Positions 48,871-59,222 of a stretch of DNA of 64,000 nucleotides are shown here, in pieces. Positions within the stretch are counted from its first letter, which is position 1. The number at the start of each line of letters is the position of its first letter. The notes below the pieces were generated by a model. It saw only the letters and a program-made list of their open reading frames with translations, did no database searches and was not told the origin of the DNA. Origin of the DNA: Clonostachys chloroleuca (lineage: Eukaryota; Ascomycota; Sordariomycetes; Hypocreales; Bionectriaceae); assembly GCA_037952775.1 (NCBI GenBank), contig JBANAY010000003.1:31620001-31684000 (forward strand), given 5' to 3'. The translations under genes were made by a program, and so were the position numbers.

Positions 48871-50108
48871 TCCCTTCGCTCCCCTTCCTAGATTTCATGC
48901 TACCCACCCCCAAGACAAGACCCCTGCGATTGTCCCCTTAGCTAAACGGGGCTGGGCTGGGTGCGTCTGCGAGTACAAACACAACGTCCTGCAGCAAGTG
49001 ACTTCTTCCCTTCCTTTCCCGTTGTAGTTTGGTCTTTGTCCTGTCTTGGAGTACATACATACATAGGTACAGGCCAAGCGGTACCTACATGTGCATACAT
49101 ACACACACACCTACCCTCATACACACTACTACATCCATCCATCTCTTATACCATACTTGCCTACTCTCCATGTCTGGTATCTTTTGGCCCCGTTCGTGAC
49201 TCTAGTCCATTTGTGTTATCTAGACGATATCCCGCCGTCACAGATCACCTTCCACTCTATCAATTTCACCTTGAGCTGTCTTCGGTTTACAGACGCTGAC
49301 TCGCCGGGTCCCAGCTGGCGGCAAACCCTCGACTCGTATAGGCAGATCCTCAAATCACCCCGTTCTTGGCCTCCCGAACTCTCCACCCGAGACTGGACTG
49401 ACTTCTTGTCCCAAACAAGCTTTGGGACCTCCTCGACGAACTTGCCTCGCCCACCGTCTTCGCTACTTCAGGCCTCTTGGCTCTTTGCTGTCTAACTTGC
49501 CCACTCGTTCTCCTTCTCTTCTACTCTCTCGCCCAAGTTCTGTATTATTTATTGCTTTTCGCGTGCGCGCCATAGCATCCCGCCACTGCAGCATCCATCT
49601 CTGTTCCCCATCCATTTCCGAGCTTCCTTAGGCGTTTCTTGCCCGCGTTCTTCCTCCTCCTCTTCCGCTCCACTCTGGCTGTAGGTTTCTCCCATCTCAG
49701 CTTCAGAGCGCCAATGTCTTATTTAAACGGCAGTGCAGCTTAACTATCTGGCCGAGCTTACCTGTTGTCTCACTCACACGCGGGGAAACGCAAGCCTCCC
49801 CGCCGCCATAGGTTTCAGGTACAGACAGACAGCCAGACAAGTTTCCAACTTCCTCGTCGGCTGCAAGTAAGCAGATATACAGCAAGCAGGACTGGCGGGC
49901 TAATAACAACTACGGTCTAAGAGGACTCTATCCTGGAGTGTTCGTTTCTCGTGTGATACAACACATACTTTCATCTTCCCAGCTATTCTTAGCAAACCAG
50001 CCTCATCAGCTCCAAGACTACCGCTGAGGGCAACTAACAAGGGTTGTTTTCCATCTCTCTTGGTTGCTAACATACAGAGCGACTAACCCGGTTCTTTGGA
50101 AGAGGATC

Positions 50109-50185
50109 ATGTGTCTCTATACTCACAGTTGTTCATGAGCGCTACCCGACTCTGTCTGATTATCGGGGCTGCAACGCAAAATTAG
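50109..50185 (+). promoter_or_regulatory. Two overlapping upstream ORFs before the CENP-B-type regulator
   Basis: The first uORF (50109-50138) codes for nine residues. The second begins at 50135 and overlaps its stop as ATGA, running 16 codons to TAG at 50183-50185. Both precede the main ATG (50345) by about 160-235 bases and follow a likely 5' UTR splice acceptor at 50077, so they should lie in the mature leader. An overlap of this type can allow termination and reinitiation and so lower translation of the main frame. Confidence 0.45.
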
Positions 50186-50344
50186 TGTCCCCAAAAGCCT
50201 TCGCCGCAAGCAAACAGTCGATTTCCCTTCGTCACTGGAAGTCCAGATTAGACCCTGTCGTCGGTCTCTCTGGGGCTTCACCTCCCACTTGATTCGATCT
50301 TTCTTGTGGATTTGCCCTGTCCCGGGTTGAGAAAGAGAACGAAA

Positions 50345-52203
50345 ATGAATAACGCAATCGAGGGCTCGACGGGCATGACACCCGATACAATAATGACCCA
50401 GAGCAATGATTACGGAAATGACACTTGGAGCATCAGTCCCTACAGTCAGAGTCCTTATAACAACAGTCCAATGACCGAGTATGGAAACTGGGGTGGGTTT
50501 ATTCCTCAAAATCTGCAAGCTGAGCCGATGGCTTCCAGAATGCCTCCGCCCCATGCGCAACCTCAAATCCATCACCAGATGATACAGCCAGCCCCTACCC
50601 CAATGGCCCATCATCAACTCCCGATGCTAAACACGACATGGCCGAGCCAGTTAACTAATCCCTCCCCAACGGGAAGTTACTCCGCGCCCCCTTTGTCCAT
50701 GGCTCCGATCTCGAATCCTCAGCAAGTCGAGACTCCTCGGCCCCCGCCTGCAGCTCCGCCACCTCCACCTCAGGAGAAAGCACGAAGAACGTTGAGCACA
50801 GAGCAAAAGCGTGCGATGTGCCTATACTATGAAGAAAATCCGTCAGCAAAGCAAGCAGAGATTGGTGCTCGCTTTGGTGTCGAGAGAAGGTAGGTACCCT
50901 GTTGGGGAGAGTTGCCAAGCTCCCAACAGCAGAGTCTTGCCCCCGCATGCGTGTGTCGTCGCTAACACCTGCCGGCTCCAGCACGGTTTCGAAAGTATTG
51001 CGGCAAAAGGAGCACTATCTCAAACGCGAGCAAGAACAGGAGCCCTCCTCGACAAAGAGAGGCAAGGGTAAGCATCCTGATTTCGACCGAACGCTCAGCA
51101 ATTATGTTCGGAGACAGCAGGAAGGCGGTTTCGAGATCAAGGACGAGGAGATAATGGACCAGGCGAAACTGTTCGCCCGCGCAAGCGGTCATCAAGACAG
51201 TCTCGTGTCAAGTCTGACTAGCAGCTGGCTGCAAAAGTTTAAGCAAAAGCATGGAATTACATCTGGTCGACTTATGAGACGTGCATCAGAGACGAACATC
51301 CCGGACAGTGCCCGAATGTCAACATCGAGAACCAAGAAAAAGAAGGAGAAGTCAGACATCATTTCTCCAACTTCGCCGTCAGGGCAGAAGTCGCCGCTCT
51401 CGGATGGCCGCAGCGATGAGGATCAACAACACGACGGCTTCGACTTTAGCGCTTTCTCATATCGCCAAGCTGCCTCCCAGTCCGCCACGTCACTGTCCAG
51501 CAACTTGCGCGATGCGGGCAATAACTCATCTTTCTCAAGCAGTGCGATGAGCCCTACTGGAACCCTCACCTTTTCTCCTGACCCCAATAGCGGTGCTTTC
51601 GCCGTGGACCAAACCTTACAAAGTCAAATGGCGGATATTAGGACATCCAGCATCACACCTTCTTCAGATCTCCAGCCGCGAGAGAAGCGTAGCAACACAT
51701 TCCCGTCTCTCAACCTCGATCTCGTTAACCATGTGGTTTCTTCAGAGCCGATGACGCCACGCCACCAAATCCCATCGACCGCACCGTCCTCGGCTATCGA
51801 ATCGCCTGTTCACGATTTCAACTCGGCTCCCTTTGGCATCGATAGTACATTAACTTCTCCTCCACAACTTCACCAAAGTAGCAGCAATTCGAGCATGACG
51901 GGGCGCTCTACGCCCATCACAAATGGGACGGTGCCAGCGGCATCCATAGACTCGTCGCCAGTCTCGCCCTCCCAGGAAGATGCATGCCGCGCGGCAACAA
52001 CACTGCTCAGCTACATCCAAAGCAGCATGAAGACGAATGGCCAATTCGAGCACTCCGAGCTGATGACGCTGGTGCAGCTGACCAATAAACTGCAGGTTCA
52101 CCAATACCAGTCTCTCCGACCAGCTATGGGGGGCCTTTCCAGAATCCCCGAGGGTGACGGTGAGGTGCCTGCAACAACTGAAGTGATGATGGAAACCATG
52201 TGA
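50345..52203 (+). CDS. CENP-B/Tc5-type helix-turn-helix DNA-binding regulator
   Basis: Two exons: 50345-50889 and 50982-52203. The 92-nt intron has a GTAGGT donor, a GCTAAC branch site and a CCAG acceptor; it splits a codon within the first helix-turn-helix. The protein is 588 residues. The first 140 are Pro/Gln/Asn-rich. Residues about 150-200 form a psq/CENP-B_N helix-turn-helix (TLSTEQKRAMCLYYEENPSA, then EIGARFGVERRSTVSKVL). Residues about 205-280 match the CENPB-type Tc5 domain (HPDFDRTLSNYVRRQQEGGF, then SLTSSWLQKFKQKHGI). The rest is Ser/Thr/Pro-rich. There is no DDE catalytic domain, so this is a transposase-derived DNA-binding protein, not a transposase. A role as transcription factor is inferred. 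No named orthologue is claimed. Confidence 0.85.
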
Positions 52204-53507
52204 CTATCATGGTACCCAGTGCCCAGTGTGCTTGCTTGATTGGAATCTGGAAATGGTGGAGAGGATTCCATGGCGCTTGTCTACTTCCTGTTGCCGCAAC
52301 CAACGACACGACAAGATTAAGCCTAAAAGCAAGCATTACGGCCACTCGGGCTTGAGTTTCTTTTCCCAATACTACAACATTGGCCGGCAACGGCTACAAC
52401 AGGAGGAGCCGGTACTCCTACTACTCACCGCTCGTGCGACGAGGGAACAATGGAGAACAGAAACATGTGCAGACAAAAAAAACCAGACAGAACAGACAGA
52501 TATGAGGCCGATAGCAGCGTATGGCCTCTGGAAGCTGGAGAAGAGAGAGGGGCCTAACCACAGACGAAACCATCACGTTGCCAAGTGGCTAGGAGGCGGG
52601 AAGGGAGGGACACGACTACGCGATTTGTGAAATTTTACAATCTTTTGTTATCTTTTGTTTTTGGATATTATTCATACGGGCTTACAGGTACGCAGAAAGA
52701 AGACTTGGGAGAGGAAGAGCTTCACAGCTCAAGGAGCAGAAAGGGATTTGCAACTATTTCTTGGTTTTACCGTTCATGCATTGTTTTTCTTGTTTGGGTT
52801 TTGCTCCTTTTTTTAACACTATCATTTCTCCCCTTTTTCGTGGATTGCATTTTTACTCTTTGTGTTTTGTCACATCACATCATAATCCTCGCTCTCTATC
52901 ATATCATATCTAAAGGGTTGTTTCACCGCATTTGTTCAATGGCCATCACCAACCATCATTATCACAACGGGTTTCATTGGGGAAGGGGGGTGTTGGATTC
53001 TAATGCCGGGCAACTGGGACGGGCTAGTTCACGAAGCAGCTGACAGGGCGGGAGACGGCGGGGGGCGCAGGAGAGCAACGGGGCATAGTGTCTATTGTGT
53101 TTTTTTCTCTCTTTTTTTCGTCTATTTTAACCGGCGAATAGCGAAGCTGGGCTTGCACTTTGCTACCAAACGAGCAGGACAGGAAGGATAGGTCACTCTC
53201 TCTCTCCCACATACGCACACATATCAGAGACACTTTACGCTGGCCCCGCCCCCTGCTTGAGATGTACTCCTCGTCATGTGTTTGGCTCTCATTTTTCCGG
53301 GTGGATTTACATAATTATTGGGGGCTGGATCGTAACGTTGATATCCGGGGGCCGGGACGCGGTCATTCACTCCCAACATAGGTATAGGAGGTGTACATAC
53401 ATACATTCATGTATGACAAAACGAAAAATACAACATGAGGACGAAGCAAAATAAACGGCTTCTGTCTATATTAACTGTTATCATTAACTTGACATTGCTT
53501 CCCAGTT
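52204..53507. other. Convergent 3' region of the CENP-B-type and PXA genes
   Basis: AT- and T-rich sequence typical of 3' UTRs of both flanking genes. Open frames here (for example 52585-53043) show no domain. No feature is recognised. Confidence 0.5.
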
Positions 53508-56496
53508 TCACCGCTCGCCCAGCCTCTCCTCCCACAGCTCCTCGACGCCCTTGTCGATGAGCTCGGGCATTAGCTTCACGAGGACGAGCTCCAGCACGCC
53601 GTACACCAGGTGCTTGTTGCAGTACTCGTCGGAGAAGACCATCAGCAGGGACTCCACTTGGTCAACCATCCTTTCCTCGTCCTGGCGCTCCATGTCGATA
53701 TCGCCACCGCCACGGTGCAGCAGGCGACCTCCGAGGTACAGTCTGCCGGCGGTACTAGGAACCAGGCTCCATAAAGCGCTAGCCGCTCGCCTGCGTAGGG
53801 CTAGCAGCTCCTCATCCGACGAGGGAGGTACCAACGAGGACTTCCCGGGGGCGTTGTTTGGGAAGAGCACGCCTCGAACGGTCCGAAGGAGGTGTGGGAG
53901 GTGCGACGAGGAAATGAGGGACTGGATGTAATGGGATAGGAATCTAAAAACCAAACATCGTTAGCGTAAGGTTCTAGGCCGAGTCACGGTAGGATTCCGG
54001 GGCATCAAGATAGCAAGGTGAGATGCTGCCTTAGTCGAAACAAGATCACGGCAAGGAGGGAAGCGAGTGGCTGCCTTGTCGGCGGCTGCACTAGGGATGG
54101 GGCGGAAACCCAAGGCGGCAACTGCAGCCATCAAGAAGCACTTGAAGGGATGGGTGTATGGTTGGTTGGCTGGCTGGCTGCTGGTGTGTGGGGAGGACAG
54201 AAGAAGGCTCGTGTTCCCGCCTTGTGCTCTCATCGAGAGGTAGGCTTGCGATGAATGGAGACCACTGGTGGATGAAACGCTGGCGGGCCTCAGTAGACGA
54301 ACATATCCTCGTAAGCGTCGTTGGCTGAGCACTCGCTGCGAGCCTGATGGAGAGCTGCAGGCAAGGCGATCGCCTGATGCCTACGCTTTACGCTAGTATT
54401 CCGCAAGCGCACGCCTCTAGCCCACACGGCAGACGTCAGACATGACCAAACAGCGGGGGAAACGAGACATGTCGTCTCTAGCCCTGTTGGTTGTGGTAGA
54501 CGCACTTTGCGTCGACACTAACATGGCCCGTCCCGATGCGTGATGTACATCTGTCACGGCAAGCATAACCAACAAGCGTCTTGACCAAGCAACGTGACTC
54601 CGACTAGGATGACAAAGATTTTTTTTTCTGTCTCCCCAGGCACCCTGATGCCTGCTCGCTCTTTGATCGTGTACTGTCCGTACCTGCACGAGCCACTTGA
54701 CGTGATAGTGTCGGAGTACATCAGACCCTGGTCAATGTCGGCGCGTAGAGCCGCGGTGTCGCTGGCTGGATTATCCAACATGGTGCCACACCTGAGAGAG
54801 CAATCAGAAGCTCAATCTGCAACGGTGCATGCCAATTGGCCAGGCTAGGAACAACGCCAGCAAATCGATCTCTCCAGGGCTTGAATATTCACTCATCCCC
54901 ATAATTGATAGAGCAACTCCCCAGACCACTGTGAGCTATCATCGTCCTTTCGCAGACGTAACCCAAGCTAGCCGGACCAGGGGCCAGGCCAGAGGGCCGA
55001 AGGTAACTCTCTGTTGGCCAACTGCCATCGGGAGCAGCCTGGTGTCAATCAATGCTCACTAGAGCGGAAAATAAATGACGAGATCCACTGCGAATGGGTC
55101 CGGTCTGGTCTGATGTGATGTGACGGGATAGGAACGGACTTATTGCTGCCAAGGGCTTGCTTCCTTCTTCTTTCCGTATAGAGGCGTAATGAAATGGTGA
55201 AGAGCTTACCTATCAACTGTACCGTTGAGCCTACCAATGCGGCCTGGACCCTTGAGACATCCATGTAGAACAAGGGATAGCATTCCGCTAAGCCAGGGCA
55301 TCCTCGAGGGGAGCTCGATCAGATTACCGGCGCATGACCAAAGGCTGAAGCTAAGAATCGGCGCTTTCGGATCATCGTAAGGCGCGGCCTCATCAACCTG
55401 CTTGGCTGATGTGGTTGGTTCGTTCTCGTCACCGTCAAGCACCAACCGAGGCGGCAATGAGGATGAGGCCACTACAGCCGACGCAACCAGGCGGATCGAG
55501 GTGATGAAGACGATTACGAGGTTGATGAGGGATAGGAAAAACCCGTGAACGTTCCACTTGCGGGGCAACCCGCCAGTGCTAGCAGCCAGTCTTTCCGCGG
55601 CTTCTGCCCTCTTGCGCCGCTGCAAGTTGGCCAAGATGCAGATACCTTCCCATATCAGCCATGGTTGCGCTACTCTGTTGGCTACCAGATTGCCAATGAT
55701 GAGTTCTGAAAGGATTTGCCCCACGATGGCAGTAAGACACGGGTTCTCGAGATCCTCAGTTGGTAAGAGAATCGCGAGCACGGCCTGGACTAGCAGCTGT
55801 CGGTACGCCGACTCATTGTCCTTTTGCTCCGTCGCGGTGGCCTCATCATCGCTTAGGGGAACAGGGGATAGAGAAGGTAGGGGAATAAGCGCATGATAGA
55901 CCTGCCTGGGCTCAACATGTACATGGCTCTGAGCAGCTGGTCGATGCGCAGCGCGATAGGCTGGAACTCGTTAGCTGGCGGCGTTCACCTCATCACCCTC
56001 TTCCTCCCATCTCGTGACTCAAAGAGCGCACCTGTGATGTGCTTGTCTAGTAAATCCGGGACTTGATCCAGCAGCAAGCTCTCCCAGTCCACCTTTCTAG
56101 ATCGCTGCTCCAGCGCGCGAGTGAGGTGTGCGATGATGTGCACAATCTCGGCCACAAAGTTCTCGTCCGAGGTGATCTTGCCGTACCAGCTCTGGACAAA
56201 TTGCCGTAGGATGATGGCCAGGAAGGCATAGAGCTCGAGGTCAACGTCATTCCTGCTCGTAAGGGGGGCAACAGCTCCTCTATGGGCTTCTGGGTGTCGC
56301 GGCCCTTATCACCGAGTTGCTGAGGGCATAGCGTCCGCCGTATCAGGGCTGAGGTTGCCCGCGCAGAGAGCGGATCTGATGGCGGCGCTCGACGCGCTGC
56401 TGCCGCCACCTTTGACTCGATGTCGGTGGCTGATGAAGTCGGCGGTCTCAGACGAGGGGCAGGGGTGCCGAGTGGTTGAGCTGCGACTGTCGTCAT
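53508..56496 (-). CDS. PXA-domain protein with sorting-nexin-type C-terminus; frame broken by an apparent 1-base loss in exon 1
   Basis: Four exons on the minus strand: 56496-56032, 55960-55210, 54791-54684 and 53943-53508. The last intron is unusually long (740 nt), but all phases fit. The frame breaks in exon 1 after PIEELLPP, at a run of six C (56268-56263). One extra C restores an open frame through LYAFLAIILRQFVQSWYGKI, the PXA signature, to the exon end in the right phase, for about 586 residues. The PXA domain continues in exon 2 (AILLPTEDLENPCLTAIVGQ, then LIIGNLVANRV, then PWLIWEGICI). A hydrophobic segment near residue 300 (SLINLVIVFITSIRLVASAV) is probably membrane-spanning. The end (YCNKHLVYGVLELVLVKLMP) resembles the sorting-nexin C-terminal domain. 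Such proteins act in endosomal, vacuolar or ER-contact traffic. The ends of the 740-nt intron are the least certain part. Confidence 0.8.
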
Positions 56497-57222
56497 GACA
56501 TCAGGATAGCGGCGCCGTCCAGAGGGAGCGCTGTCGGAATCATGACCCAGCGGGGGGCTTCGCTTGGTGTTACACAGCGACGGTGCTCTGTGGGAGGCAG
56601 TCCGCCGGTCTGCAGTCGCAGTGCTTGTGTCGTGGATCTCGGTGAGTGGGATGTCGAGGTCAGTGGCAGTGCGAGCAGTTCGCAGCTGCTCCTCTATTAC
56701 TGTCTTTGTACTTGCCTGAACCGTGCGCTGCGTCTCTCCTTATCGGCTTAACCTAGACCGCGTCCACATGCATTCCATCCATCCAGCCATCCTCCAACAT
56801 TAAATGCCAAAGTAGATAAAGCTCTTGGTGGTTATCTTTCGAATCTCATTTCATTGCGTTCTCGGCCAATTATCCCGTCGGCTGGAATTTTTTTTCGTGT
56901 TGGATGTCAACTGCTATTGAGCAGCTCTGACGCCGAACTGTTGATGAACAGCAAAGTCAAGGAACCCAACCACTAATTTCCACATGACACGTCTAGAGAG
57001 GGTACCAGGTGAGTTGCGTAAGTATTTGTTGATGGCGGGAAGCATTCACACGAGGGCAGTTTGCAATGCTGGTCTGGGTAGCCATCAAAGGGAATATCGT
57101 TTCAGATTGAGTTCAAGTGATTCTATATCCAATCATGACCTATACTAGTACATATATTCTGTACAAAAATTGTTACACTATCTAGTAGCCTGTCGGCATT
57201 TTGTCAAGACCACGGCATGGAT
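56497..57222. other. Intergenic between the PXA gene and MSS51
   Basis: Promoter of the PXA gene and the 3' UTR of MSS51, about 0.7 kb. No open frame with a recognisable product. Confidence 0.5.
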
Positions 57223-58887
57223 TTACGGGTCAGTGTTGATGGTGGTTGTTTCATATCTATGCAGACGTTAGCAATCTTACTCAATGGCAATAGATGAAAG
57301 ACGGAGTTGAGACTAACCTCTTTCCACGGAATGCCCAAACACCCCAGTTGCCACTGCTGACATCCTGAGGGTCGAGATCATTTAGATCCCATCGCAGACT
57401 ACGGAAGCTGTTCTGGCCAGGCTCCAGAAGAATGTCAAATTCGCCACCTGACTTCTTCTTAACCCATTCAACGTCTCGCTCGAGGTCAAACTGTGTGTAT
57501 CCAGTGCTGATAATGGGAACCTTGGTCTCCAACAGCAATGGCAGGGTCTCCTCCCAATCATGACTGCTGGCAGGATGACCCAGGCCAGGGTGGAATAGCA
57601 CGAAACAATCAAAGTATGGATCGTGCGGAGCAAAGTAGCCCGTCTTGTGAATTGTGTGATAATAATCCACGATGGTACTGATCTTCATCCTGTACCAGAC
57701 CCGGTCCTCCACAACAGCGCCCCATGGGTTTTCGGGTGTGCGCGCAGGCAGGGGGAATTCATCATCACGGTTCGCCATGCTCTCGGGGCCAATGAAGATG
57801 AGATGGAACCGTGCGTCAGGGAATAGATGAGAGAGTTGGATCCATGTGGCACGTGGTAAAGAAGATTCGGCCCTAGCTCCAAGGACGAAGATTCGAACAG
57901 CTGGAGGTTCTGGGCGTAGCTGATCAACGCGGGTACCAGAGCCGGCCCTTTGCGGATGGAGATTGTATCTTAGAGCTAGAGCGAGTGTCATTACAATATT
58001 CTCATACTCACTAGACGAGACAATTATCACTTACCACTAAAACTCTTCAAGCCCTCAATAGTCAAACGACCGCCAGACTTGATATTATAAGGGCTGAGCT
58101 CATGAAGAACACTACCAATAGTGATTGGGTACGTCAGAAGCCTGGTGATCTGCCTCATTGAGCGATCTGTATCAACTGCATCGAACTCTCGGGTATACAT
58201 GAACGTATCCCAGTTGGTCATGTTGACCATGGCATGCTCCATCTGGACATCAGGGAGGTTTGCCTCGTGGAACACACGGCCTGATCGAAGGTCATGATCA
58301 TCCTCGTTGATCTGTCGCAGAGTGTCGCAAACCTTGAGATGGTTCTCGTAATCATCCATCCAATGTTCCTTGCTACAGTAAACGGGGATCCCACAATCGG
58401 GACATTCAAAGTCCACATGACACGGAGCGGAGGATCCGCCTGTCTCGGGCTGGTCCTCAGCCTTTGGGGCAATTGTAGGGACTCTGGTGAGTTGGTGGTC
58501 TGGGTGAGGGCAGAATGCGTGTTCTCTCATGAAGGCTGCTCGGCGTCGGAATTCGGGAACCGGGGAGTTGGTAAATGAATGAAACAAATTGTCGGGACTC
58601 AACCTCGAGGAGGGATCAGAAAAAGAGGGCGGGGCGGGGGCAGCAGCGGCCGCAGATTCAGCCTCGAGTTTCGCATTGGAGCTGAAGTCCCTTATTTTTT
58701 CACTGCTTCCAGTCAGAGAGTTCGATCGCTTGGTTTGATACGACGCCGTTCCGTGAAGAGCCCGGACATGGCGGATCGGGGCCGCTGTGATGTGCTGTGG
58801 TGATCTCTGTGACACCATTTGCCTTCTCAGAGATGCAGAGCAGCGCCCGCAGAAGCTCGAGGCAGCCCGCCGCAGAGACGGTTCCAT
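57223..58887 (-). CDS. MSS51: MSS51, mitochondrial translational regulator of COX1
   Basis: Three exons on the minus strand: 58887-58035, 57975-57318 and 57256-57223. Introns are 59 and 61 nt (GTAAGT and GTTAGT donors; GCTAAC branch site in the second). The protein is 514 residues. The start at 58887 gives MEPSLRRAASSFCGRC, an Arg/Ser-rich mitochondrial targeting sequence; the frame is open further upstream but has no earlier ATG. A CP motif (AFCPHPDH, near residue 123) recalls the haem-regulatory motifs of yeast Mss51. A MYND-like zinc finger follows at about 156-186 (FECPDCGIPVYCSKEHW, then H and C). Then come LFTYPIT-like and SALRYNLHPQR segments and a C-terminal domain of mixed helices and strands. 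Mss51 activates COX1 mRNA translation and binds the new Cox1 protein. Confidence 0.93.
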
Positions 58888-59222
58888 TGGGGCAGGTTTC
58901 CAGTCAATTGTACTGAACGAATGGCAAGATTGCTGAAGAAACCCTGGCTCTTGCTTGCACCTCACCACGAGAATCCAGATGTGGTTCGAGGAAGCTCGGA
59001 CCACCTGCCAAAATATGCGCCGCGAAAATATTATTCCGCAACCCGCCACACCAAATCCTTAGCCAGCTTAGGTGCTTGGAAACTTTTCAAGCTCCCAGGT
59101 GAGAGCTTCTGCTACCTACATCTTGTCGTGGGTTGCATGGGCGGCACGCTCTTCACAAGCCATAGGCATCGCCAATTCACTTTTTGCCGCCGCGTAGGCT
59201 TTAAATACACCCAGCCGCAACA
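58888..59222. promoter_or_regulatory. Divergent promoter between MSS51 and RSE1
   Basis: Only 335 bases separate the two start codons, so the promoters must share or abut. No specific site is claimed. Confidence 0.6.

Larger units (their letters stand above)
43037..50108. other. Long gene-poor stretch upstream of the CENP-B-type regulator
   Basis: About 7 kb with no recognisable protein. It holds an AAG-rich tract (43690-43737), three tandem copies of a 10-base unit (44337-44366), a CATC repeat (48843-48870), a CATA repeat near 49050 and a TATA-box-like TATATAA at 47074-47080. A tRNA-like fragment lies near 45300 on the minus strand. From about 48750 the sequence is C/T-rich, like the leader of the following gene. 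GCTAACATACAG ending at 50077 looks like a 5' UTR splice acceptor. Confidence 0.55.

Noticed and set aside
57281..57317. MSS51 ending by read-through as LVSTPSFIYCH
   Set aside because: A GTTAGT donor, GCTAAC branch site and ATAG acceptor with matching phase give a better end.
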